A DNA stretch of 12,362 nucleotides from SHVO01 sp041919675 (GCA_041919675.1 JAYRTJ010000101.1:1-12362); one strand, 5' to 3'. Numbered from the stretch's first letter, positions 1 through 6,615 are shown. A program made the numbers and translations. The notes: generated by a model from the sequence alone, not told the origin.

Positions 1-676
1 TCACCGGCGGCAGCGCGACATTGCGGAAATCGTGCGGGCCGAGCAGGCCGCCCCAGGATTCGAACAGCATCAGCGCCTGGGCGCCGGCGGCGGCCTGGGC
101 GCGCAGATACACGATCATCGCGTCGGCGAGACGTTCCAGAAGCCGCGCGGTCACTTCGGGCTGCGCATGCACGAAGGAGCGCGGCACGGAGAATTCCTTC
201 GAGGGCTTGCCGGCGACGAGATAGGCGAACAGCGTGAAGGGCGAGCCGGCGAAACCGATGAGCGGCACGTGGGCGGGAAGACCCGCGCGGGTGAGCTTGA
301 TGGCTTCCATCACGAAGGGCACGTCGCGCTCCGGCACGAGCGGGCGGATCGCTTCGACCTGCTTCAAGGTGCGGATCGGTTCCGCGATCACCGGGCCCGG
401 CGCGTAGTCGAGATCGATGCCCATGCCTTCGAGCGGCACCATGATGTCGGAGAAGATGATGGAGGCATCGAAGGCAAACCGGCGGATCGGCTGCAGCGTC
501 ACTTCGGCGGCGAGCTCCGGGGTGCGGGTGAGTTCGGCGAAGCCCACCTTCGAACGCACGTCACGGTATTCCGGCAGGTAACGGCCGGCCTGGCGCATAA
601 CCCAGATCGGCATGTGCGGCGTCGGCTGGCGGCGGCAGGCGGCGAGGAACGGAGGCAGGGCGGTTTTGTCTGTCAC
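1..676 (-). CDS. hemE: Uroporphyrinogen decarboxylase, 3' end cut by the window
   Basis: Decarboxylates the four acetate side chains of uroporphyrinogen III to give coproporphyrinogen III in the cytoplasm. About 225 residues are visible of a family usually near 340-350, so the C-terminal third lies outside the window. Seen in the sequence: the MRQAGRYLPEYR substrate-binding motif at residues 27-38 (R28 and R32 are the conserved arginines), the catalytic aspartate in FSDI (D77), the GFAGSPFTL loop (141-149) followed by the conserved tyrosine (Y152), and FESWGG near the visible end, where many family members have FDSWGG. The start is GTG at 676-674, with an AGGAAAG-like ribosome binding site 7 nt upstream that overlaps the hemC stop. 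It lies 12 nt after hemC and is the last gene visible in the operon. Identity is very sure and the start is fairly sure. Confidence 0.97.
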   Translation of the reverse strand, partial: MTDKTALPPFLAACRRQPTPHMPIWVMRQAGRYLPEYRDVRSKVGFAELTRTPELAAEVTLQPIRRFAFDASIIFSDIMVPLEGMGIDLDYAPGPVIAEPIRTLKQVEAIRPLVPERDVPFVMEAIKLTRAGLPAHVPLIGFAGSPFTLFAYLVAGKPSKEFSVPRSFVHAQPEVTARLLERLADAMIVYLRAQAAAGAQALMLFESWGGLLGPHDFRNVALPPV

Positions 677-683
677 GGGATGA

Positions 684-690
684 CTTTCCT
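684..690 (-). promoter_or_regulatory. Ribosome binding site of hemE
   Basis: AGGAAAG on the minus strand, 7 nt before the GTG start at 676. It overlaps the hemC stop codon (TAG at 691-689), so ribosomes ending hemC pass directly over it. This supports the GTG start and suggests translational coupling. Confidence 0.65.
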
Positions 691-1633
691 AGGAGCCTGA
701 AATAGCGGCATGGCGGCGGGCGTTCGCCTGGGCCAGCACGGCGTCACCGCCTTTGGAGATAAAGGCGGAGGCGGCGGCGAGGCCCAAATCGACAGCCTTG
801 GAAACAGGACCGCTTTGCGTGACGGAGACGAAGTCGCGTCCATCGAGATTGCAGGCGGCGGCATAGAGTGAAAGTTCGGCGCCGCTCACGGTGGCGAGTA
901 CGCCGAGCGGGACCTGGCACCCGCCTTCAAGGCGGCCCAGCATGGCGCGTTCGGCCTCGATCGCGACGTGGGTCGGCATGTGGTCGAGCGGGCGCAGCCA
1001 CCGCAGAGTCTCCGGGTCGTCCGGGCGGGCGCAAACCGCAATCGCGCCCTGCGCGGCGGCGTTGGGAAAGATATCGGTCGGCAGGATCTGCGTGATCCGT
1101 CCGCCGAGACCAAGGCGCTTCAGGCCGGCGGCCGCGAGAATGATCGCGTCGTATTCACCGTCGTCGAGTTTGCGCAGGCGGGTCGGCACATTGCCGCGCA
1201 GCTCCACCTGCTTCAGGTCGGGGCGCGCCTTGGCGAGGAAGGCCTTGCGGCGCAGGCTGGACGTGCCGATGCGCGCGCCGGGCGGAAGACTTTTGAAGTC
1301 GAGGCCGTCGCGCGAGACCAAAGCGTCGTGCGGATCCTCGCGCTCAAGCACCGCGGCCAGGGTCGTACCGGCGGTCATCGCGGTCGCAAGATCCTTCAGG
1401 CTGTGAACGAGAAGATCGACTTCGTTGTCCAGCAGCGCGCGGTCGAGTTCAGCGGTGAAGAAACCCTTGCCCTCGGTCGACCAAAGCGGGATGTCGGTCT
1501 GCAGGTCGCCGCGCGTCTTGATGATCACAAGATCGACCGTGGGCGCGCCGGGGATCAAACCAATAAGACGTTTGACTTCTTCCGACTGCCAGAGGGCCAG
1601 GGCCGAACCGCGGGTGCCAATTCGCAAACTCAA
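689..1633 (-). CDS. hemC: Porphobilinogen deaminase (hydroxymethylbilane synthase)
   Basis: Joins four porphobilinogen units into hydroxymethylbilane on a dipyrromethane cofactor held by a cysteine. The 314 residues match the family length. Seen: the N-terminal GTRGS (6-10), HSLKDL (77-82, with D81 at the catalytic aspartate position), GTSSLRR (123-129), RGNVPTRLRKL (146-156), and GGCQVP with the cofactor cysteine C239. Two conserved stretches are unusual: HSLKD is followed by LAT instead of the common VP or LPT, and the usual P-A-x-GQG-A segment reads FPNAAAQGA (189-197). The start is TTG at 1633-1631, chosen because AAGGAG lies 7 nt upstream and the reading begins MSLRIGTRGS as in the family. 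It overlaps the response regulator stop as TTGA (1633-1630), so translation is probably coupled to the regulator. Identity is very sure. Confidence 0.97.
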   Translation of the reverse strand: MSLRIGTRGSALALWQSEEVKRLIGLIPGAPTVDLVIIKTRGDLQTDIPLWSTEGKGFFTAELDRALLDNEVDLLVHSLKDLATAMTAGTTLAAVLEREDPHDALVSRDGLDFKSLPPGARIGTSSLRRKAFLAKARPDLKQVELRGNVPTRLRKLDDGEYDAIILAAAGLKRLGLGGRITQILPTDIFPNAAAQGAIAVCARPDDPETLRWLRPLDHMPTHVAIEAERAMLGRLEGGCQVPLGVLATVSGAELSLYAAACNLDGRDFVSVTQSGPVSKAVDLGLAAASAFISKGGDAVLAQANARRHAAISGS

Positions 1634-2358
1634 GGAACTTCTCCTTCCGGGAGGAAACGGTAGCCGACGCCGCGCACCGTCACGAAATGCCGGGGCTCGT
1701 GCGGCGCGCGCTCGAAAATCTTGCGCAGGCGCAGAATGAAATTATCGACGGTCCGCGTGGAGGGAAAAACTTCGTAACCCCAAACCTTCTCCAGGAGATC
1801 GTCGCGCGTGACGACTTCATCGGGCTGCTCGGCCAGGACCTTCATGATCATCGCTTCCTTCTCGGTCAGGTCATGGAACGAACCGTCCCAGGACTTGGCG
1901 CGGAAGGTGCGGAAGTTCACTTCATTGCCGGCGAAGCGCAGCACGCCGTCGGAGGCGGGCTTGGCCATGGACTGCTTGTACCAGTCCCAGCGGCGCAGGA
2001 TGGCTTTCACGCGCAGGAGGAACTCGTCGAGATGAAAGGGCTTGGTGAGATAGTCGTCACCGCCCGCTTCGAGGCCGCGCACGCGGTCCTGCGGGTCGCC
2101 GCGCGCGGTGAGGAACAGGACCGGCGTGTTCTTTCCCTTCCGGCGCAGCTCCCGGCACAGCGCGAAACCGTCCATCTTGGGCATCATGACATCGAGGATC
2201 AGAAGGTCGTAATCGGACGCAAGCGCCTGCGAGAGGCCGGCGCCGCCGTCGTGGGCGGTGTCGGCCGCATAGCCTTCGGCGCGCATGTTCTCAGCCATGC
2301 CTTCCGCGAGATGCAGGTCGTCCTCGACGACGAGGATACGGTGCATGGATTCGGTCAT
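1630..2358 (-). CDS. OmpR-family response regulator inside the heme operon
   Basis: A two-domain transcription regulator of 242 residues. The N-terminal receiver (about residues 6-122) has acidic residues E12, D13 and D14, the phospho-acceptor D56 in LILDVMMP, T84 in FLTAR and K106 in TKPF. The C-terminal winged helix (about 140-238) carries the typical end TVDNFILRLRKIFE...VRGVGYRF of the OmpR/PhoB class. The ATG at 2358 overlaps the histidine kinase stop as ATGA, and its own stop overlaps the hemC start as TTGA. That makes it the product of a cistron held between kinase and heme enzyme, and the kinase is clearly its partner. An alternative start is the ATG four codons downstream. Its DNA targets are unknown. 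Regulation of this operon itself is an inference from position only. Confidence 0.95.
   Translation of the reverse strand: MTESMHRILVVEDDLHLAEGMAENMRAEGYAADTAHDGGAGLSQALASDYDLLILDVMMPKMDGFALCRELRRKGKNTPVLFLTARGDPQDRVRGLEAGGDDYLTKPFHLDEFLLRVKAILRRWDWYKQSMAKPASDGVLRFAGNEVNFRTFRAKSWDGSFHDLTEKEAMIMKVLAEQPDEVVTRDDLLEKVWGYEVFPSTRTVDNFILRLRKIFERAPHEPRHFVTVRGVGYRFLPEGEVP
1641..1646 (-). promoter_or_regulatory. Ribosome binding site that fixes the hemC TTG start
   Basis: AAGGAG on the minus strand, inside the last codons of the response regulator and 7 nt before the TTG at 1633. No better-placed ATG or GTG exists, so this site decides the unusual start codon. Confidence 0.75.
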
Positions 2359-3458
2359 GAGTTGTCCTGGGTCACGGCGGCGGGCCAGGTGACGGTGAAG
2401 GTCGCGCCCCTGCCGGGGCCGTCGCTATGGGCACGCGCTTCGCCGTTCTCGAAATGCATAAACCGCCGCACGATATAAAGTCCAAGACCGGTCCCAGCGG
2501 CATCGCGGCCGCCGCTGGTATCCAGCCGCACGAATTTCGCGAAAAGACGGTCCGCGTCGGCGGGTTCAAAGCCGATGCCGCTATCCTTCACGGCGATCTC
2601 GACCGCGCCGCCGAGGCGCCGGCCGGTGACGGTAATCGATCCGCCCTTCATGGGAGCGAGCGCGGCGATGGCGTTGTCGATAAGGTTGCGCACGACACCG
2701 TCGGTCGCGACAGGATCGGCGTAGAGGTCGAGATCGGGGGGAATATCGACGCTGAAGGTGACGTTCTCACGCTTGGCGATATCCTCGACATTCGCGAGCA
2801 CATGCCGCACGGCTTCAGCCACGCCGATGCGTTCACGATTGAGTTGCACGCGTCCCCGGTCCAGGCGTGCGCTATCGAGAATCTTCGCGACCATGTTCTC
2901 CATGCGCCGCAAGTCGTCCAGCATCCGGTGTGACAGTTGCTGGAAGCGCTCCGGCGACAGCTGGCGGCGCAACATGGTCTCAAGAGAGAGCTGGAGGCTG
3001 GCCAGCGGCGTCTTGAACTGATGGGAAACCATGGCGAGGAAATTGTCCTGCTTGCGGCGCACCTCCGCCTCGCCGGACAGGCCGCGCCACAACACGGCGA
3101 TGCCGGCCGCGAGCACGAGGAGGAAGAAGCCGCTCTCCCAGGTGTATTGGTTCGCGCGGCTGCGTCGGGCTTCATCGAGGGCGGCGACGGACTCCGCTTT
3201 CACACTGACGGCATCGCCGGAAACCTGCAGGTGCGGGAAGATCGCCGTGATCTCGGACGCATCGACACCGGCGGCCTCCAGGCGCTGACCGGCGGCAACG
3301 TCATAGGTATATAGCGCGCGGACCTGGTGCATGTGCTCTTGGGCGACATTACGCTGGTCGATCAGCCACCACAGCACCTGCGCCACCGCGAACACCTGCA
3401 GCCCGATCATGACGATGTGCAGGAAGCGGATGGGGTCGGAGCGGAGTATGGTGGCCAT
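2355..3458 (-). CDS. Membrane sensor histidine kinase inside the heme operon
   Basis: A 367-residue inner-membrane HisKA/HATPase_c kinase. A first membrane helix at about 13-33 and a second at about 109-125 enclose a small extracytoplasmic part of about 75 residues (34-108), which I do not recognise as a named sensor domain. Just after helix 1 it carries E41-H42-M43-H44. No HAMP domain is visible: only about 20 residues separate helix 2 from the phospho-acceptor H146 (VSHQFKTPLASL). The residue after this histidine is Gln where Glu or Asp is usual. T150 is in the phosphatase position. The N box is NLIDNA (258-263), G1 is DSGIG (292-296), and the glycine-rich GTGLGLYIV is at 322-330. The ATG at 3458 has no clear ribosome binding site. 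The gene lies 44 nt after hemL and overlaps its regulator by ATGA. Signal unknown. Confidence 0.94.
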   Translation of the reverse strand: MATILRSDPIRFLHIVMIGLQVFAVAQVLWWLIDQRNVAQEHMHQVRALYTYDVAAGQRLEAAGVDASEITAIFPHLQVSGDAVSVKAESVAALDEARRSRANQYTWESGFFLLVLAAGIAVLWRGLSGEAEVRRKQDNFLAMVSHQFKTPLASLQLSLETMLRRQLSPERFQQLSHRMLDDLRRMENMVAKILDSARLDRGRVQLNRERIGVAEAVRHVLANVEDIAKRENVTFSVDIPPDLDLYADPVATDGVVRNLIDNAIAALAPMKGGSITVTGRRLGGAVEIAVKDSGIGFEPADADRLFAKFVRLDTSGGRDAAGTGLGLYIVRRFMHFENGEARAHSDGPGRGATFTVTWPAAVTQDNS

Positions 3459-3472
3459 GGCGGATGGTCCGT

Positions 3473-3517
3473 TGTTGCTTACCGCGGCAGCGCGGCTGTT
3501 CGTTAGCGCGGCAGCGC
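3473..3517 (-). repeat. 24-bp-period imperfect tandem duplication across the hemL stop codon
   Basis: On the minus strand the hemL end reads GCGGCGCTGCCGCGC-TAA and, 24 nt later in the same frame, GCCGCGCTGCCGCGG-TAA. The hemL 3' end and its stop are thus duplicated, giving a second in-frame stop at 3481-3479. Each copy also holds a small GC inverted repeat on the plus strand (CCGCG-gcag-CGCGG and CGCGG-cagcg-CCGCG). It fills most of the 44-nt gap before the kinase gene. Confidence 0.7.
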
Positions 3518-4792
3518 CGCGACGGTCTCGGCAAGGCCCGCGACGAGGGTCTCGATATCCGCTTGCGTATGGGCGGCGGACAGGAACCCGACCTCGTAGG
3601 CCGACGGTGCAATGTAGATACCCTTGTCGAGAAGCGCTTGAAAGAGCGGCGCAAAGCGGGCGCCGGCGCCGCCGTCAACGGCTTCGGCGGAGCGCGGCGG
3701 CTCGCCGGGCTGGAAGGACAGCCAGAAGATCGAGCCGAGGCGCGCGAAACCGACCTCGCGGCCGGCCGCCTTCAGGGCCTGGGTGACCTTGGCTTCGAGA
3801 ATCGCGCCCATGTCGTCGAGCTTGGCGATGACGTTGTCGCGCTCGAGGATGCGCAATGTGGCCAGCCCCGCCGCCATGGCGACCGGATTTCCGGAGAGCG
3901 TGCCCGCCTGATAGACCGGGCCTTCCGGGGCGATGTTGGACATGAGCTGGCGCGAGCCGCCGTAAGCGCCGACCGGCAAACCGCCGCCGATGACCTTGCC
4001 GAAGGTGACGAGGTCCGGGGTGATGCCGTAGTGGGCCGCGGCGCTGCCCTTGGGCACGCGGAAACCGGAGATCACTTCGTCGAAAATCAGAAGCGCGCCG
4101 TGTTCCTTGGTGAGCGCGCGGATCTTCTGGAGAAAGGCCGGACGCTGCAGGAGGAGGCCGTTGTTGGCCGGCACCGGTTCGACGATGACGGCGGCGATCT
4201 TCTTGCCTTCGGCGGCGAACAGCGCGTCGAGCCTGGCGTCGTCGTCGAGCGGCAACACGCGCGTGAGCGCGGCGAAATCCTTCGGCACGCCGGCGGACGA
4301 CGGTTGACCGGCGGTGACGAGACCGGAGCCGGCCGCGACCAGAAGATGGTCGGCATGGCCGTGGTAGCAGCCGGAGAACTTCACCACGAGATCGCGACCC
4401 GTGGCGCCGCGCGCGAGACGGATCGCGCTCATGGTCGCTTCGGTGCCGGAGGAGACGAAGCGCACCTGTTCGAGGCCGGGATAAGCGGCGACGACTTTCT
4501 CGGCGAGATCAACCTCTCCGCGGCACGGCGCGCCGTAAGTGGTGCCGAGCGCCGCGGCCTTCTGAACGGCGCTCACGACTTCATGCTGCGCATGACCGAG
4601 GATGAGCGGGCCCCAAGAGCCGACGAAATCGAGGTAGCGTTTGCCGTCCTCGTCCGTGACGTAGGCGCCTTCAGCCTTGGCGATAAAGCGCGGCGTGCCG
4701 CCGACGGACTTGAACGCGCGGACCGGAGAGTTCACGCCGCCCGGGATGAAACGGCGGGCGCGTTCGTAGAGGGCGGCATTGGTATCGGTCAC
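3503..4792 (-). CDS. hemL: Glutamate-1-semialdehyde 2,1-aminomutase
   Basis: A pyridoxal-phosphate enzyme that turns glutamate-1-semialdehyde into 5-aminolevulinate, the second step of the C5 pathway, in the cytoplasm. The 429 residues match the family length. Seen: the N-terminal PGGVNSPVRAF (17-27), the phosphate-binding SSGTEATMSAIRLAR (114-128), GCYHGH (141-146), DEVISGFR (238-245) and the Schiff-base lysine K266 in TFGKVIGGGLPVGA. These distinguish it from ordinary class III aminotransferases. The start is GTG at 4792, with AAGGAG 8 nt upstream. The start overlaps the hemA stop as GTGA, so the two enzymes, whose products are known to pass an unstable intermediate between them, are made together. 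The stop at 3505-3503 sits in a tandem duplication. Confidence 0.97.
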   Translation of the reverse strand: MTDTNAALYERARRFIPGGVNSPVRAFKSVGGTPRFIAKAEGAYVTDEDGKRYLDFVGSWGPLILGHAQHEVVSAVQKAAALGTTYGAPCRGEVDLAEKVVAAYPGLEQVRFVSSGTEATMSAIRLARGATGRDLVVKFSGCYHGHADHLLVAAGSGLVTAGQPSSAGVPKDFAALTRVLPLDDDARLDALFAAEGKKIAAVIVEPVPANNGLLLQRPAFLQKIRALTKEHGALLIFDEVISGFRVPKGSAAAHYGITPDLVTFGKVIGGGLPVGAYGGSRQLMSNIAPEGPVYQAGTLSGNPVAMAAGLATLRILERDNVIAKLDDMGAILEAKVTQALKAAGREVGFARLGSIFWLSFQPGEPPRSAEAVDGGAGARFAPLFQALLDKGIYIAPSAYEVGFLSAAHTQADIETLVAGLAETVAALPR

Positions 4793-6081
4793 GGACTCTT
4801 CTCCTTATTGAGCGGATGGCGCGCGGTTTCGCCGTGGAGGGCGTCCTGCACGCCGCGCAAGTAAGCCTGCACGGCGGCGGGGCCCGATTCGGTGGCGAGC
4901 GCGCGCAAACCCTTGAGCGGCGCATGCGCGAGACGGCGCGCGAAACCTTCGGCCCACTGTTTGAGGCCTTCTTCGGTGGTTTGCGACTTGGGCAGGCGGC
5001 GCAGGCTTTCAACGGCTGCGCGCTGATACTGCATGGTGAGATCTTGAATAAGCGACGAGGCTTCGCGGATCGCGTATTCGCCGCGCAGGCGCTCAAGGTG
5101 CTCATCGATGACGATACGGGCGGCGGCGAGTTCGCGCAGACGTTCCGCGCGGCCCAAGGCGGCGTCGGCGATCACGGCATCCATGCCGAGGCGCGTGAGA
5201 CCGTTCATCAGGCCGGCGGCGGGATCCACGTTCGGCGGCACGCCGAGGTCGACAATGAGCGTGCCACGCGCGGGCGCGGCGGCCGCGATCCGTGCGGCGA
5301 CCGTGAGATCGATCAACGGCTCGGCGCCGCCGACCGCGGTGATGATGACGTCGATGGGACCGGGATTGGCGAGAAACTGATCGAGCGGACAGGCTTCGCC
5401 GTTCAATTCCGCCGCAAGTTCCTCCGCCGTCTCATACGTGCGATTGACGACGGTGATGGGCAGGCCTCGCGCGGCAAGTCCGCGTCCCGCATGACGCGTC
5501 ATGGGCGAAATGCCGAGCAGGGCGACGCGTCCCCGCGCGCCGTCCACATGGGCGAGCGCGCGTTTCACCGCATAGTCAGCGAGGGATTCCACGTTCGCGG
5601 TGCCTGCGATTTCCCTATGCACGTCCTGGGCCGCGCGCAGAGCTTCGGCGAAGAGATAATCGAGTTGCGGGCCGCAGGTGCCGGCCGCCTTGGCCGCGCT
5701 CCAGGCCTGGCGGACCTGGTTGTAAATTTCGCGTTCGCCCGCTTTGGCGGAATCCAGACCCGAGGCCACGAGGAAGAGGTGCTCGGCCGCGCCCTCGCCC
5801 ACCCAGGCCCGGAACACGTGGCGAACGTCGTCGCCCGCGAGCACGTCGGAGAATACATCCCCCAGGGCATCGCGGCAGTCCCGCGCGGTGAGGGATTCAT
5901 CCCCGGCCACAATGAACTCGATACGGTTACACGTGCCGATATACGCAAGTTCGGGCACGCCAAGCCGGCCTGCAAGCGCGCGCAAGCGGTCCTCGATCTC
6001 CGTCTTCGGCCAAGCGAGCCGACCGATCCGGTCGACCCCCGCCGATTTATAGGAAGCGCCGATCAGCGCGAACTGGTCCAT
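4789..6081 (-). CDS. hemA: Glutamyl-tRNA reductase
   Basis: Reduces the glutamyl group on tRNA-Glu to glutamate-1-semialdehyde with NADPH. This is the first and usually controlled step of the C5 route to heme. It has 430 residues, the family size. Seen: the N-terminal GASYKSAGVD (8-17), YIGTCNRIEF (47-56) with nucleophile C51, H100 before the VASGLDSAKAGEREI segment (105-119), a Rossmann-type NADPH domain starting VALLGISPM (186-194) and continuing ITVVNRTYETAEELA, and a C-terminal helical dimerisation region from about 310. Divergent points are GISPM for the common GAGEM, and AKAGEREI for MVLGEPQI. It is not the unrelated ALA synthase that shares the name hemA. The ATG at 6081 is the only in-frame start after an upstream stop, and no ribosome binding site is visible before it. 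First gene of the operon. Confidence 0.95.
   Translation of the reverse strand: MDQFALIGASYKSAGVDRIGRLAWPKTEIEDRLRALAGRLGVPELAYIGTCNRIEFIVAGDESLTARDCRDALGDVFSDVLAGDDVRHVFRAWVGEGAAEHLFLVASGLDSAKAGEREIYNQVRQAWSAAKAAGTCGPQLDYLFAEALRAAQDVHREIAGTANVESLADYAVKRALAHVDGARGRVALLGISPMTRHAGRGLAARGLPITVVNRTYETAEELAAELNGEACPLDQFLANPGPIDVIITAVGGAEPLIDLTVAARIAAAAPARGTLIVDLGVPPNVDPAAGLMNGLTRLGMDAVIADAALGRAERLRELAAARIVIDEHLERLRGEYAIREASSLIQDLTMQYQRAAVESLRRLPKSQTTEEGLKQWAEGFARRLAHAPLKGLRALATESGPAAVQAYLRGVQDALHGETARHPLNKEKSP
4801..4806 (-). promoter_or_regulatory. Ribosome binding site of hemL
   Basis: AAGGAG on the minus strand within the last codons of hemA, 8 nt before the GTG start at 4792. It supports GTG as the hemL start and coupling to hemA. 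Confidence 0.7.
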
Positions 6082-6160
6082 GGGCGGGGAAATAGCATGG
6101 TCCGGAACGGCTTATGTCACGGTTCTGTCATCGGGGCCTAATTGATTGATATGGCGTATT

Positions 6161-6189
6161 TATTTAATTTCCCCGAAGGGTGCCGGCAA
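6161..6189 (-). promoter_or_regulatory. Candidate sigma70-type promoter of the hemA operon
   Basis: On the minus strand, TTGCCG (6189-6184) and TAAATA (6166-6161) are separated by exactly 17 nt. They lie in the only AT-rich stretch upstream of hemA. Transcription would begin near 6154 and leave a leader of about 70 nt. The promoter sits immediately after the terminator of the PRC-barrel gene, which would insulate it. Confidence 0.55.
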
Positions 6190-6192
6190 ATA

Positions 6193-6224
6193 AAGAGGCC
6201 GGCGCGAAACCGCACCGGCCTTTT
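6193..6224 (-). terminator. Intrinsic terminator after the PRC-barrel gene
   Basis: Stem AGGCCGG (6196-6202) pairs with CCGGCCT (6215-6221), extended by a G-T and two A-T pairs at the base. The 12-nt loop can form an inner GCG/CGC stem. It begins about 14 nt after the stop of the minus-strand gene. On that strand it is followed by CTTTATTT. On the plus strand a TTTT follows, so it could work both ways. Confidence 0.75.
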
Positions 6225-6238
6225 CAATTTGCACGCAG

Positions 6239-6610
6239 TTAGTGAACCGAACGCGGCACCTTGAAGTAATCGAAGCTCATATCGCGGACCTTGCCGGCCT
6301 GGCCGTCGCCCTGCACGAGGTCCTTGAGGTCGTAGGCGGGCGCCTTCGAGAGCTCTTCCTTCGTCATCGGCACGACGTAACCGTTCTTGTCTTCGGAATA
6401 ATCGAGCACCGACCACGGCACCGGCGCGTATTTTTCGCCCATGCCCATAAGCCCGCCGAAACCGACGGCGGCGAACATGATGCCGTTGGAAAGCTTATCG
6501 AGCACGACGTCCTCGACATGGCCGACCTTATCGCCCGTCGTATCGTAAACGGCGGTGCCTTTAACCTTAGAGGCGAGAATCGCGGTGGTGTGTCCAGCTG
6601 TTGTGGGCAT
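6239..6610 (-). CDS. PRC-barrel domain protein, probably stress-induced
   Basis: A 123-residue soluble protein with no signal peptide or membrane helix. One PRC-barrel-like domain spans about residues 10-92, seen as ILASKVKGTAVYDTTGDKVG followed by HVEDVVLD, GFGGLMGMGEKYAPVPWSVL, and a short tail ending in the TKEELSKAPAYD segment. PRC-barrel proteins of this small form are common in alphaproteobacteria and often belong to the general stress response, but their biochemical role is poorly known. The ATG at 6610 follows a near-perfect AAGGAGGA 5 nt upstream. An EcfG-type promoter lies 45-70 nt upstream and a terminator follows the stop, so it looks like a single-gene unit with strong translation. 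It is unrelated in direction of control to the hemA operon, which starts after its terminator. Confidence 0.9.
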   Translation of the reverse strand: MPTTAGHTTAILASKVKGTAVYDTTGDKVGHVEDVVLDKLSNGIMFAAVGFGGLMGMGEKYAPVPWSVLDYSEDKNGYVVPMTKEELSKAPAYDLKDLVQGDGQAGKVRDMSFDYFKVPRSVH

Positions 6611-6615
6611 TGGGG

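Noticed and set aside
32..700. Plus-strand open frame of 222 codons opposite hemE
   Set aside because: The minus strand clearly encodes HemE with its conserved motifs. The plus product is low-complexity and Arg/His/Gly-rich.
968..1663. Plus-strand open frame of 231 codons opposite hemC
   Set aside because: Antisense shadow of an intact hemC with no domain of its own.
3464..4864. Long plus-strand open frame of 466 codons opposite hemL
   Set aside because: It is a shadow of hemL, caused by GC-rich codon use. Its product is rich in Arg, Gly, Ala and Glu with no recognisable domain, while the minus strand encodes a complete canonical enzyme.
4816..6141. Long plus-strand open frame of 441 codons opposite hemA
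   Set aside because: Same shadow effect. No known domain, and the opposite strand holds a full glutamyl-tRNA reductase with its motifs.
6142..6150. FNR/FixK box near hemA
   Set aside because: Only TTGAT half sites in direct repeat are present. The full TTGAT-N4-ATCAA palindrome is missing, so it is mentioned only as a possible operator.
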